The notes under the pieces are model-generated. The model was not told where the DNA came from, ran no database searches, and was given only the letters and a program-made list of their open reading frames with translations. A stretch of DNA of 36,926 nt from CANNDT01 sp945876205 (lineage in GTDB: Bacteria; Acidobacteriota; Vicinamibacteria; Vicinamibacterales; UBA2999). This document shows positions 20,883 to 28,975 of this stretch, piece after piece. How positions within the stretch are numbered: the stretch's first letter is position 1; each line of letters begins with the position of its first letter. Where the stretch lies: NCBI GenBank assembly GCA_947503365.1, contig CANNDT010000041.1:1-36926 (forward strand). The letters are read 5' to 3'. Both the position numbers and the translations under genes were made by a program.

Positions 20883-22387
20883 GGCATCTTGCAGGCGAAG
20901 TTCGCCGCCTCGTCTGTGCTGCCGCTTCCCTTGTAAACCGCCTGCTGCGGATACGGACAGAGCGGACGCGTGCGAACGACCTTGCCGTCGCGCGCGAGCG
21001 ACGCCACGATCTGGTCGGGCGCCTTGCCCTTTTCCACCCATTGTTCGAGGGCGGCCAGCGCGTCGAATGTGTTCGGACCCTCGCCGCCCCTGCAGTGCGC
21101 CATGCCCGGCATCATGAACAGGCGATATGACGCGTCGATCTTGCTCGCCCCGCCCAGCGTCTCACGCACGCGCGTGTAGTACTGCACGCTGTTGCCAGGA
21201 GCGATCTGCGGATCGTTCCAGCCGTGATACTGCACGAGCTTCCCGCCGCGATCGAAGAACGGCTTCAGGTTGGGATCGAGCGCGTTGATCAGTCCGTTAT
21301 CGATTTCTTCAGCACGCACGATGTCGCGGTCGAAGTTGAACGTCATGTAGTCCCACTTCGGATCCTTGTAGACGACGTACTTGAAGTGATCGGCGCCGAG
21401 CCCCAGCGGCTGCGGACCACCCCACGTCGCCCATCCGAGCTCGCTGCCGGGCGCGAGGCCGGGAATCTCGCGCTTCGACTTGGGATTGGTCATCGTGGCG
21501 TAAACCTGGCGAGCCGAGGCCACCTGTGGCGGCGTGAGGCAGGCTGATTCGTCATTGCCTGCCCTGAGCGAAGTCGAAGGGGTGCAGACGAGTACGCCGG
21601 GATCGAAGCTGCAGCTCTTCGGATTGTCGAGCACGCCGTCTTTCACACCGTCGAGGGCGTCGCACTTGTCGACGACCGCCTTGTGGATCACCTGGTACTT
21701 CGATGGCGGGATGTAGCTCGCCGCGTCCTTGTGCATGATCTGGGCGACGCGCACCGATTGCGTGGCGCGTCCCGTCCAGTCGGCGCCCGGCGCGCCGGCG
21801 ATGATGCCGTCGAAATCAGCGGGGAAGCGCTGCGCCTCTTTCAGTCCCTGCTTGCCGCCCGCGGAGCATCCATTGAAGTACGAGAAGCGCGGACCGTTGC
21901 CGTAATACGCCGCGATCAGGGCCTTTGCCGTCACGGTCATCTCGTGTTCTGACCGCCAGGCGTAATCAATGAGCTTCTCGGGATGGCCGAGCGCGAAGCT
22001 GCCGCCCTCGCCCTCGTGGCCGCCATCGGTTGACGTCGTGGCGTAACCGCGGGCGAGGCCCTGGCCCATCGCCCCGTGCTCGATCGATCCGGCCCAGCCT
22101 CCGTTGCCGACGGCGAGGAGCTTGCCGTTCCATCCCGCCAGCGGCAGCCAGACTTCCATCTTGATGTCCGAGTCGGACGTCGGTGTGAGCGTGGCGGCGA
22201 CGCGGCAGAAGGCGGGCAGGTTCTGCGCCGCGAATCCTCCAGCGGGAACGGTCGCCGCCAATGTGAATGTCGTATTGGGCAGCTTCAGCGTCGACAGGCT
22301 TTCGCACGACACCGCCGCACTCACGGTGTGAGCGCACGCAAGCGTGGCGACGAGACCTGCGGCAAGGACTCCCGCGCGGATGCTCAT
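20879..22387 (-). CDS. Tannase/feruloyl esterase family secreted esterase 2
   Basis: A 502-residue paralog of the tannase at 3708, with a signal peptide (MSIRAGVLAAGLVATLACAHTVSA). The catalytic set is complete: Cys174-Ser175 in NGCSAGG, Asp392 in WNDPQ, His431-Cys432 in MAHCRGG. The calcium-loop-like CDALDGVKDGVLDN lies at 242-255. GGAGGAG directly upstream fixes the ATG at 22387; the longer frame to 23068 is not used. An in-frame hairpin repeat encodes PSTSL at 270-274, between LVCT and SACLTP, exactly where tannase 1 has it. The stop overlaps the start of a kinase-tail chimera. It is divergent from the membrane protein gene at 22436, with 48 bases between the starts. Substrate unknown. Confidence 0.9.
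   Translation of the reverse strand: MSIRAGVLAAGLVATLACAHTVSAAVSCESLSTLKLPNTTFTLAATVPAGGFAAQNLPAFCRVAATLTPTSDSDIKMEVWLPLAGWNGKLLAVGNGGWAGSIEHGAMGQGLARGYATTSTDGGHEGEGGSFALGHPEKLIDYAWRSEHEMTVTAKALIAAYYGNGPRFSYFNGCSAGGKQGLKEAQRFPADFDGIIAGAPGADWTGRATQSVRVAQIMHKDAASYIPPSKYQVIHKAVVDKCDALDGVKDGVLDNPKSCSFDPGVLVCTPSTSLRAGNDESACLTPPQVASARQVYATMTNPKSKREIPGLAPGSELGWATWGGPQPLGLGADHFKYVVYKDPKWDYMTFNFDRDIVRAEEIDNGLINALDPNLKPFFDRGGKLVQYHGWNDPQIAPGNSVQYYTRVRETLGGASKIDASYRLFMMPGMAHCRGGEGPNTFDALAALEQWVEKGKAPDQIVASLARDGKVVRTRPLCPYPQQAVYKGSGSTDEAANFACKMP
21562..21581 (-). repeat. In-frame mini-hairpin inside tannase 2
   Basis: On the coding (minus) strand: CCCT, loop TCGACTTCGCTC, AGGG. The loop equals that in tannase 1 (4539-4550); the loop-closing base pair is T-A here and C-G there. 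Confidence 0.75.
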
Positions 22388-22435
22388 GAGATCTCCTCCA
22401 GACCGGCGGGCTACATTGTGGCAGAATCCGAGGCG

Positions 22436-23083
22436 ATGTTCGTTGGCCATCTCGCTGTTGCTCTTGGCGTCCGCCGCGTCGAACCCCGCGCGCCGCTCGC
22501 CGCGCTGATTGGCGCCGCGTTCGGGCTCGATCTGCTCTGGCCGCTGCTGCTCCTCGCCGGCGTCGAGACGGTGCGCATCGATCCGGGAAACACCGCGTTC
22601 ACGCCGCTCGCCTTCGTTCACTATCCGTGGAGTCACAGTCTCAGCATGGCGGTGATCTGGGGCATCGCGGCCGGACGCATTGCCGCGCCGATCCTGCGAA
22701 GCGCGCGCGCCGGCCTCATCGTCGGTCTCGTCGTCGTCAGCCACTGGGTGCTCGACTACGTGACGCATCGGCCCGACCTGCCGCTCTGGCCCGGCGGCCC
22801 GGTCGTTGGCCTCGGCCTCTGGAACTCCATCCCCGGGACGTTCATCGTCGAGGGCGCGCTCTTCCTCGCCGCGATCGAGTACTACCGCCGCGGCACGCGC
22901 GAGCGCGACGCGCAGGGCCGCTGGGCCTTCTGGTCGCTGATTGGATTGACGACGGTGATCTGGGTGAGTGGACCGTGGTCGCCGCCGCCCCCGCATCCGA
23001 CGGCGATTGCCATGGTCGGCCTCGCGATGTGGCTGTTCCCGGTGTGGGGCATGTGGATCGATCGCCATCGGACGCGGCCCTGA
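22436..23083 (+). CDS. YdjM/DUF457-like integral membrane protein
   Basis: The 215-residue protein has about five or six membrane segments (for example PLAALIGAAFGLDLLWPLLLLAG, MAVIWGIAAGRIAA, GLIVGLVVVSHWVLDYVTH, FIVEGALFLAAIEYY). It begins with GHLAVALGVRR and has HYPWSHSL and SHWVLDYVTHRPDLPLW. The histidine/aspartate pattern (GHxAxA, PWSHS, SHxxxDxxTH) is that of YdjM-type 'membrane-bound metal-dependent hydrolases' (DUF457). The reaction is unknown. ATG 22436 is chosen; GTG 22418 is an alternative. The downstream yaeQ gene overlaps it by 1 base (TGATG), so they form an operon. Confidence 0.78.
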   Translation: MFVGHLAVALGVRRVEPRAPLAALIGAAFGLDLLWPLLLLAGVETVRIDPGNTAFTPLAFVHYPWSHSLSMAVIWGIAAGRIAAPILRSARAGLIVGLVVVSHWVLDYVTHRPDLPLWPGGPVVGLGLWNSIPGTFIVEGALFLAAIEYYRRGTRERDAQGRWAFWSLIGLTTVIWVSGPWSPPPPHPTAIAMVGLAMWLFPVWGMWIDRHRTRP

Positions 23084-23622
23084 TGGCGCAAACCGCGACC
23101 ATCTACACCCTCACCATCGACCTCTCCGACATGGACCGCGGCGTCTACGAGACGCTCGACCTTCGCGTTGCGCGGCATCCGTCCGAGACTGTCGAATATA
23201 TGGTCGTGCGGATTCTTGCGTACTGTCTCGAATACCAGGAAGGCATCGAGTTCACCGAAGGCGTGTCGTCAGCCGACGAGCCGGCGCTGGTGGTTCGGGA
23301 TTTGACCGGGCGGATTACCGGTTGGATCGAGGTCGGGATGCCGGACGCGAATCGGCTGCACCGCGGCAGCAAGCTTGCCGGTCGCGCGGCGGTCTACACG
23401 CATCGCGACCCACGTCAGGTCATGGCGCAGTTCGAGGGCCAGAAGATCCAGCGCAGCGCCGAGATCCCGATCCGCACGTTCGATCGACACCTGATCGAGG
23501 AACTCGCCGCCATCCTCGATCGCCGCACGTCGATGTCCATTTCCGTGTCGCAGGGAGAGCTGTACATCTCGATCGCCGACCGCAATGTCACGCTGCCGAT
23601 CGTCGAGCACCGGATCTCTTAA
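23083..23622 (+). CDS. yaeQ: YaeQ family protein
   Basis: The 179-residue protein matches YaeQ: ATIYTLTIDLSDMDRGVYETLDLRVARHPSETVEYMVVRILAYCLEY at the start, then GVSSADEPALVVRDLTGRITGWIEVGMPDANRLHRGSKLAGRAAVYTHR, and a C-terminal ISIADRNVTLPI. YaeQ has a PD-(D/E)XK-like nuclease fold of unknown function; the Asp in SSADEPALVV and the Glu in WIEVGMP match the acidic positions of that fold. It overlaps the membrane protein gene by 1 base. Its TAA stop (23620-23622) lies at the outer edge of a 28-base palindrome arm, so the transcript ends in that hairpin. Confidence 0.9.
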   Translation: MAQTATIYTLTIDLSDMDRGVYETLDLRVARHPSETVEYMVVRILAYCLEYQEGIEFTEGVSSADEPALVVRDLTGRITGWIEVGMPDANRLHRGSKLAGRAAVYTHRDPRQVMAQFEGQKIQRSAEIPIRTFDRHLIEELAAILDRRTSMSISVSQGELYISIADRNVTLPIVEHRIS

Positions 23623-23697
23623 CCACGAAGGTCACGAAGATCACGAAGCCAAGAAGAGACTTTCGTACTCTTCGTGATCCTCGTGGCCTTCGTGGTT
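23621..23697. repeat. 'CACGAAG' palindrome (copy A1)
   Basis: Left arm 23621-23648 (AACCACGAAGG..., three CACGAAG units) pairs with the right arm 23670-23697 at 26 of 28 positions; both mismatches allow G-U pairs in RNA. Loop 21 bases. Two further copies lie at 28635 and 28900. It probably ends the yaeQ transcript. Confidence 0.8.
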
Positions 23698-23794
23698 AGG
23701 TGTCTTCCGGGCTGATCAAAAACATTCCACGAACGTGACCGCACCGTTACGTCGCTGACGCAGAGCCGTCGTCCTGCGCCGCTAACGTGGTGGT

Positions 23795-26700
23795 ATGCAC
23801 CTGAACAAGATCCTGCTCACGTGTTTCATCGCACTCTCGTCGATCGCTTCTATCGCGTACGCGCAGGAGGCGACCGTCACCGGTCGGGTCATCGACACCT
23901 CTGGCGCCGCGGTGCCCGGCGCGAGCGTGCTGCTGCGCAACAGCGACACGTCGGTGGCGAATGATTCCTTTACCAACAACGACGGGCTCTTCGGGTTTCC
24001 GTCGGCGCGCCCAGGCAACTATGAGCTGACGGTCAGCCTCCCGGGGTTTGCGCCGTTCGCCCTCAAGGCGCTGCGCCTCGAAGTCGGCGAGAACCGAAAC
24101 ATCGCGGTCACGTTGGCCCCCGGCCGGCTCGAAGAAACCGTCACCGTCAATGCGTCGGCCACGCGACTGGCGACGGCGCGAGCCGAGCGGAGCGTGGTGG
24201 TTGAAAACACCTTCGTGACGAGTATTCCGCTCAACATCCGCAATCCGCTGCAGATGATTAACAACGCGGTCGGCGTGACGCCGGCGAGCGCCGACTCCGG
24301 CAACAACAACGTCAGCCAGAGCCGGACCAACACCTTTCGCATCAATGGCGCCAAGGCGTCCACGACCGACATCCAGCTCGATGGCGCCGCGAACATTACC
24401 GCCTACGCGAACCAGGCGGCGTCAGTGCCGCAGGTGGACGCGGTGCAGGAATTCCGAGTGGTCACCGCCGGGTATGCGCCGGAGTACGGACGGACGAGCG
24501 GCGGCCTCGCGCTCTTCGGCCTTCGCTCCGGCACGAACCAGATGCACGGCACGCTCCACGAGTTCAGCCGCAGCGAGCGGTTCGACGCCAACGGATTCAA
24601 CGCCAACAAGGCGAGACAGCAGAAGCAGGACTTCTCGCGCAATCAGTACGGGTTCACGTTCGGCGGCCCGGTCCGCCTTCCCGGCTACGACGGCCGCGAC
24701 CGGTCGTTCCTGTTTGTCGGGTTCGAAGCGCTGCGCGAGACCAGGGCCGGGTCGTATACGGGCTCGGTGCCAACAGCGCTGCAGCGCATCGGCGATTTCT
24801 CACAGACCTACGACGCGCGCGGCAACCTGATCGTCATGTACGACCCGCGGACGACGCGACTCGATCCGGCGCGGCCGGCCGGGACGACGCGCTACATCCG
24901 GGATCCGTTTCCGGGAAACCGCATTCCGTCTGAGCTGCTGAGCCCGATCGCCCTGCGCATCCTCGCGTACTACCCGCTGCCGAACCAGTCGGGCGATGGC
25001 GCCAGCAGCACCAACAACTATTACTCCAACGCGCCCAGCGGTCTCGACACCGATCGCATCGACACGCGGTTCGATCATTCGATTACCGGCGCACACCGGA
25101 TGGCCCTGCGCTTCAACTTCTTCCAGAACCGGATCAGGAATCCCGATGTCTACGGCACCGGGATGACGCTGATCGCGAACAACCGCATCCCCGGCGTCAA
25201 CACGATGGCTAGGCACACCTGGATCGCCGGGCCGTCGATGGTCGTCGAGCATCACTTTTCGTTTGCTCAGAGCCAGTCGAACCGCACGTCCGGCAATCTG
25301 AGCTTCGACCCGACCAGTCTTGGCTTTCCGCAATCCGTCATCGCCGGCAACCCAGTGACGACGTTTCCGCTGGTGACAGCCAACGGCATTGGCCAGGTCG
25401 GGACGCAGGTGGCGCTCGAGCGGAATGCCTCGAAGGTCTTTCAGTACCTCGCGAGCGTCTCGTGGCTGCACGGGCGGCACATGTTCAAGACCGGCGTCGA
25501 CATGCGCTCCTATCCGATCCGGCTGTCGTCGGCCGCACAGCTGACGATCAAGGCGGCGAACAACTTCACAGGCGGCCCGAATCCGCAGGCGGCGGTGGCG
25601 GCGTCGGGTTCCGGGGTAGCCGACCTGCTGCTCGGAGCGGCGTCGGTCAGCAACGGCATCATCGATCCCGACTACATCAATCATCGCTACTACGCGGCCT
25701 ATGCGCAGGACGAGTTCCGGCTGAATCCAAAGCTCACGTTGACCTACGGCCTGCGCTACAACCTGGAACTGCCGTGGACGGAGCGTGACGGGCAGCTCGT
25801 CAATCTCGATCTGGAGTCGCCGTCGCCGATCGCCGCGCGGGTGCCGCAGCTCAACCTGCAAGGCGGCGCGGGATTTGTCGGCGCCGGAGCACCGACGCAG
25901 AAAGCGGCGAAGACCGACTTCGACCCCCGTATCGGCGCGGCGTACCAATGGAATGCCAGGACCGTGCTGCACGGCGGGGCCGGCATCTTCCACCACCCCG
26001 CACCGTCATTTCTCGGCACCGGCACCTCGATCGGATCGTCTCGCACCACCACGTCGGTCGTGACCGAAGCCGACACGGTGACGCCGCTCTTCAACCTCGC
26101 GAACCCGTTTCCCACGGGGCTCCTCGAGCCGATTGGCAGCTCGCAGGGGCTCTCGACGCTGCTCGGCCAGAACATCGTCGGCGCGCCGACGCAGGCGAAG
26201 AACAGCCACCAGGTGAACTGGTCGTTCGACATCCAGCGCGAGCTGGCCTCGAACTTCGTGGTGACGGTCGGCTACGCCGGAAGCCTCGGACGGAACCTCC
26301 TGTCGCCGGTCAACCTGAACCAACTGCCAGATTCCGCGCTGGCGCTGGGCAGCCAACTGCTCCAGCAGGTGCCGAATCCGTTCTTTGGAGTGATCACCGA
26401 TCCGACCTCGCTCCTGAGCCGGCCGACCGTGCAGGCGGGCCAGTTGATGCGTCCGTATCCGCAGTTTCTCAACGTCACCCAGGCGCTCTCCGCGGTGGGC
26501 AGCTCCACCTACCACGGGCTGCAGCTCACGCTCGACCGCCGGTTCTCGAACGGCCTGGGGATGGTGTTTGCCTACACGCACAGCCGCATGCGGGACAACG
26601 TCGGCGAAGCGGGCATCTGGGTGGGCGAGGCGGCGGGGTTTCAGAACAATCACTGCTTCGACTGTGACTGGTCGCTGTCGGCGCAGGACGTGCCGGACGT

Positions 26701-27244
26701 GATTCGCTGGAGCGTGCGGTACGACCTGCCGTTCGGGCCCGGGCGGGCGCGGCTCTCAGATGGCCCGCTGTCACAGTTGCTTGGCGGATGGGCGGTGGCG
26801 AGCTTTGTCACGTGGGACAACGGCACGCCGGTGCGGCTGACGTCACCCAACGATTCGAACTCGTTCGGCGGCGGCACCAGCATGCGGCCCAACTCCACGG
26901 GCATTTCGCCGGTCATCGACAACCGCGAATGGAAGGATGGCGCGTTGTTCTTCAACCCGGACGCGTTTGCGCGGACGGCGCCGTTCACCTTCGGCAACGC
27001 GCCGCGCTACATCCCTGGTGTGCGCAACCCGGGCAACCGCAACGTCGACCTGCTGATTGAGAAGCGCGTGGACCTGCCCGGCTCGGCCGCCTTCGACCTG
27101 CGCGCGGAGATTTTCAACGCGCTCAACTACGTGCAGTTTGCCGGACCGGGCACGAGCATCACCTCCGCCGACTTCGGGCGGATCTTCCTGCGGCAGGTGA
27201 ACACGCCGCGGCAGATTCAGTTCGGCGCGCGCCTGTCCTTTTGA
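23795..27244 (+). CDS. TonB-dependent receptor with carboxypeptidase-regulatory-like N-terminal domain
   Basis: This 1149-residue outer-membrane protein belongs to the Oar/CarboxypepD-reg TonB-receptor group abundant in Acidobacteriota. Signal peptide MHLNKILLTCFIALSSIASIAYAQ; then a carboxypeptidase-regulatory-like beta-sandwich (about 26-108: ATVTGRVIDTSGAAVPGASVLL ... LPGFAPFALKALRLEVGEN); then a plug domain with RINGAKASTTDIQLDGA and VQEFRVVTAGYAPEYGRTSGG (about 180-235); then a long beta barrel. The barrel contains GFTFGGPVRLPGY, FDHSITGAHRMALRFNFFQ and a C-terminal RQIQFGARLSF whose last residue is Phe, as needed for outer-membrane insertion. No TonB box is recognisable near the N terminus. 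Probable role: import of a large polymer or peptide. It is followed 14 bases later by an exported phosphatase, likely cotranscribed. Confidence 0.92.
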   Translation: MHLNKILLTCFIALSSIASIAYAQEATVTGRVIDTSGAAVPGASVLLRNSDTSVANDSFTNNDGLFGFPSARPGNYELTVSLPGFAPFALKALRLEVGENRNIAVTLAPGRLEETVTVNASATRLATARAERSVVVENTFVTSIPLNIRNPLQMINNAVGVTPASADSGNNNVSQSRTNTFRINGAKASTTDIQLDGAANITAYANQAASVPQVDAVQEFRVVTAGYAPEYGRTSGGLALFGLRSGTNQMHGTLHEFSRSERFDANGFNANKARQQKQDFSRNQYGFTFGGPVRLPGYDGRDRSFLFVGFEALRETRAGSYTGSVPTALQRIGDFSQTYDARGNLIVMYDPRTTRLDPARPAGTTRYIRDPFPGNRIPSELLSPIALRILAYYPLPNQSGDGASSTNNYYSNAPSGLDTDRIDTRFDHSITGAHRMALRFNFFQNRIRNPDVYGTGMTLIANNRIPGVNTMARHTWIAGPSMVVEHHFSFAQSQSNRTSGNLSFDPTSLGFPQSVIAGNPVTTFPLVTANGIGQVGTQVALERNASKVFQYLASVSWLHGRHMFKTGVDMRSYPIRLSSAAQLTIKAANNFTGGPNPQAAVAASGSGVADLLLGAASVSNGIIDPDYINHRYYAAYAQDEFRLNPKLTLTYGLRYNLELPWTERDGQLVNLDLESPSPIAARVPQLNLQGGAGFVGAGAPTQKAAKTDFDPRIGAAYQWNARTVLHGGAGIFHHPAPSFLGTGTSIGSSRTTTSVVTEADTVTPLFNLANPFPTGLLEPIGSSQGLSTLLGQNIVGAPTQAKNSHQVNWSFDIQRELASNFVVTVGYAGSLGRNLLSPVNLNQLPDSALALGSQLLQQVPNPFFGVITDPTSLLSRPTVQAGQLMRPYPQFLNVTQALSAVGSSTYHGLQLTLDRRFSNGLGMVFAYTHSRMRDNVGEAGIWVGEAAGFQNNHCFDCDWSLSAQDVPDVIRWSVRYDLPFGPGRARLSDGPLSQLLGGWAVASFVTWDNGTPVRLTSPNDSNSFGGGTSMRPNSTGISPVIDNREWKDGALFFNPDAFARTAPFTFGNAPRYIPGVRNPGNRNVDLLIEKRVDLPGSAAFDLRAEIFNALNYVQFAGPGTSITSADFGRIFLRQVNTPRQIQFGARLSF

Positions 27245-27258
27245 CGCTGGAGAACCTC

Positions 27259-28098
27259 ATGAGATACCGCGCCCTTGCGTTCCCGTGCCTTCTGCTCCTG
27301 CTTGTCGTCGCGCATCCGCTCGCGCAGGTACGCCACATTCCACTGGAGGGTGCGGCGAACTTCCGCGACATCGGCGGCTATCCCACCGCCGACGGCCGCC
27401 ACGTGAAGTGGGGTCTGGTCTACCGCTCCAACCACCTGGTGGATCTCACCGCCGCCGACTACACCTATCTCAATAACCTGGGGATCAAGCTGGTGTGCGA
27501 CCTGCGCACCGACGGTGAGCGCCATCGCTCGCCGACCGTGTGGCAGGGGCGCAAGGCTCCCGAGATCATGACCGCGTCGATCCTGAAAGAGACCGACGTC
27601 GTGCTCACGCCTGAACGGCTCAAGCAGCTCGCCTCCCCTCGGGCGGGGGGAGAGCTGAGCACCGCCTACGACCGCATGGTGACCGAATCGCCCGAACAAT
27701 ATGGCCGCGTGCTGCGGCGGCTGGCGCACGGCGATCTGCCGTCGGTCACGCACTGCACCGCCGGCAAGGATCGCACCGGCGTCTTCAGCGCGATCCTGCT
27801 CACCATCCTCAACGTCCCGCAGAAATACGTGGTCGAGGATTACCTGCTGACCGGCGAGTACATGCTGTCGGAGACGAACCTGAAGCGGGCGGCGGTGGAC
27901 TGGCAGAAGACGACCGGTGGCAGCGAGCCAGCCGACCCGGCCGTGCTTCGAGCCATCTACACGATGCACCCCGAGGCGATCACCGGCACGTTCGAGACTA
28001 TCAACCGGTTGTACGGATCGTTCGACGCATTCGTGACCAACGGACTGAAGCTGACCGACGCGGAAGTGATGTCGTTGCGGACGCGCCTGGTCGAATAG
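27259..28098 (+). CDS. Exported tyrosine-protein phosphatase (DSP/PtpB-like)
   Basis: The 279-residue enzyme has a signal peptide (MRYRALAFPCLLLLLVVAHPLAQ) and an atypical tyrosine/lipid phosphatase fold: GAANFRDIGGYPTADGRHVKWGLVYRSNHL (31-60), then CDLRTDGER (80-88), and the P-loop HCTAGKDRTG (165-174) with nucleophile Cys166 and Arg172 in CX5R. Lys170 in the P-loop (AGKDRTG) is the feature of lipid- and protein-cleaving PtpB-like enzymes. It acts outside the cytoplasm. Residues 125-132 (ASPRAGGE) come from an in-frame hairpin sequence. GGAG precedes the ATG; a TTG at 27241 is the only other start. It follows the TonB receptor within 14 bases. The substrate is unknown. Confidence 0.88.
   Translation: MRYRALAFPCLLLLLVVAHPLAQVRHIPLEGAANFRDIGGYPTADGRHVKWGLVYRSNHLVDLTAADYTYLNNLGIKLVCDLRTDGERHRSPTVWQGRKAPEIMTASILKETDVVLTPERLKQLASPRAGGELSTAYDRMVTESPEQYGRVLRRLAHGDLPSVTHCTAGKDRTGVFSAILLTILNVPQKYVVEDYLLTGEYMLSETNLKRAAVDWQKTTGGSEPADPAVLRAIYTMHPEAITGTFETINRLYGSFDAFVTNGLKLTDAEVMSLRTRLVE
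27633..27652 (+). repeat. In-frame hairpin inside the phosphatase gene
   Basis: CTCCCC (27633-27638) pairs with GGGGAG (27647-27652) across 8 bases. It encodes ASPRAGGEL and breaks the usual phosphatase sequence at that point. Confidence 0.6.
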
Positions 28099-28129
28099 CG
28101 TCAGGCCGGCCAATGTGTTCACGTGCGAC

Positions 28130-28157
28130 GGGCCACCGAGACACAGAGACACGGAGG
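28130..28157. repeat. 'CACAGAG' half element (copy B2)
   Basis: A 28-base stretch beginning GGGCCACCGAGACACAG. Its reverse complement matches copy B3 (29953-29980) at 26 of 28 positions. The two enclose the small membrane protein, SLOG-like and globin genes. Confidence 0.75.
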
Positions 28158-28176
28158 TCGGCTCGTTCTTAACGTT

Positions 28177-28536
28177 TCAGGGCAGCCAGAGAACCGCGGA
28201 GGCGATGAGGAGTGTCACGAGCAGCGTCCAGAGATGGATGCGACGTGATTGCCTGGCCACCATCCTTCGCTCATCCGCATCAGTCAGGGGCTCGTTGCCG
28301 GCGTCCATGTTGCGGACGCCGCGCGCGGCGAGTACCACGCACGTGCCTGACTTCGCTTCAATGAGGCAGAGCGCTCCGAGCCAGATACTCGGCATCGCTA
28401 GCAGTCGCCATCCGCGCGCCGCATCGAAGGCGATCAGGCCGACGACGACCACGGCCGACACCGCAGCCGACGCGATCCCGACGTTCGCTCGCGCCCGCCG
28501 TTGTCGGAGTCCTATGTTCTCGCACGTGGGTCTCAT
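28177..28536 (-). CDS. Small membrane protein of unknown function
   Basis: The 119-residue protein has three membrane segments: ASAAVSAVVVVGLIAF, AMPSIWLGALCLIEA and LWTLLVTLLIASAVLWL at the very C terminus. Between them is a soluble stretch with AKSGTCVVLAARGVRNMD and PLTDADERRMVARQSRRIH. I do not recognise a named family, but the pattern of membrane helices, the conserved-looking GTCVVLAARGV and the basic RRQ/RRIH before the last helix are coding-like. The start is unclear: ATG 28536 is my choice, ATG 28569 is possible; neither has a strong ribosome-binding site. It runs opposite to the phosphatase gene. Confidence 0.6.
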   Translation of the reverse strand: MRPTCENIGLRQRRARANVGIASAAVSAVVVVGLIAFDAARGWRLLAMPSIWLGALCLIEAKSGTCVVLAARGVRNMDAGNEPLTDADERRMVARQSRRIHLWTLLVTLLIASAVLWLP

Positions 28537-28634
28537 GGTCGCTTCAGTAATAGATAACATCAATCGCATCGCCCGCGAGGCGATGCAGCGGACTCCAAAA
28601 GGGCCCGCGAAGACGGGTCCGGCTGAAACCTCTT

Positions 28635-28719
28635 AACCGCGAAGGCCACGAAGGCCACGAAGATCACGAAGCCAAGAGAGGTGTTCGTACCCTTCGTGAT
28701 CCTCGTGGCCTTCGTGGTT
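28635..28719. repeat. 'CACGAAG' palindrome (copy A2)
   Basis: Left arm 28635-28671 with four GAAG units, right arm 28692-28719. The right arm is identical, base for base, to those of copies A1 and A3. It is part of a direct duplication with A3. Confidence 0.8.
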
Positions 28720-28720
28720 A

Positions 28721-28835
28721 GTCGAACGATCGGTCGAAGAGCTCGTCGATCGCTCGCTTGGCGTTGTCTTTCAGGTGCCGCGTGCCGGTGCCGGTGAAAT
28801 GCGGGTGCGTGATGCGTGGGGCATCGGCGGAGCCG
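28721..28835 (-). pseudogene. Duplicated 3' end of the SLOG-like gene
   Basis: These 115 bases match the last part of the SLOG-like gene (28977-29091) with 4 differences: two silent (His, Pro codons) and two replacing Asn by Asp and Ala by Ser. Together with the preceding A repeat, the duplication runs from about 28655-28835 against 28911-29091 (offset 256). It is a tail without a head. The rest of 28570-28973 is repeat-derived. Confidence 0.75.
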
Positions 28836-28899
28836 GGGGTTGGTTGATCGGCACCCCCGCGATGCGATGCAGCGGACTCTAAAGGCCGGCGAAGACGAC

Positions 28900-28975
28900 G
28901 GCCATGAAGGTTGCGAAGATCACGAAGCCAAGAGAGGTGTTCGTGTCCTTCGTGATCCTCGTGGCCTTCGTGGTT
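28900..28975. repeat. 'CACGAAG' palindrome (copy A3)
   Basis: Left arm 28900-28927 is decayed (ATGAAG, TTGCGAAG), right arm 28948-28975 is perfect. The stop codon of the SLOG-like gene (28974-28976, minus strand) lies in the outer edge of the right arm. Confidence 0.75.

Noticed and set aside
22387..23068. Long minus-strand extension of the tannase 2 frame
   Set aside because: It is antisense to the membrane protein gene and has no domain; the strong ribosome-binding site and signal peptide fix the start at 22387.
24800..25996. Long minus-strand frame under the TonB receptor gene
   Set aside because: Arg/Val-rich composition typical of the shadow of a high-GC gene; no domain.
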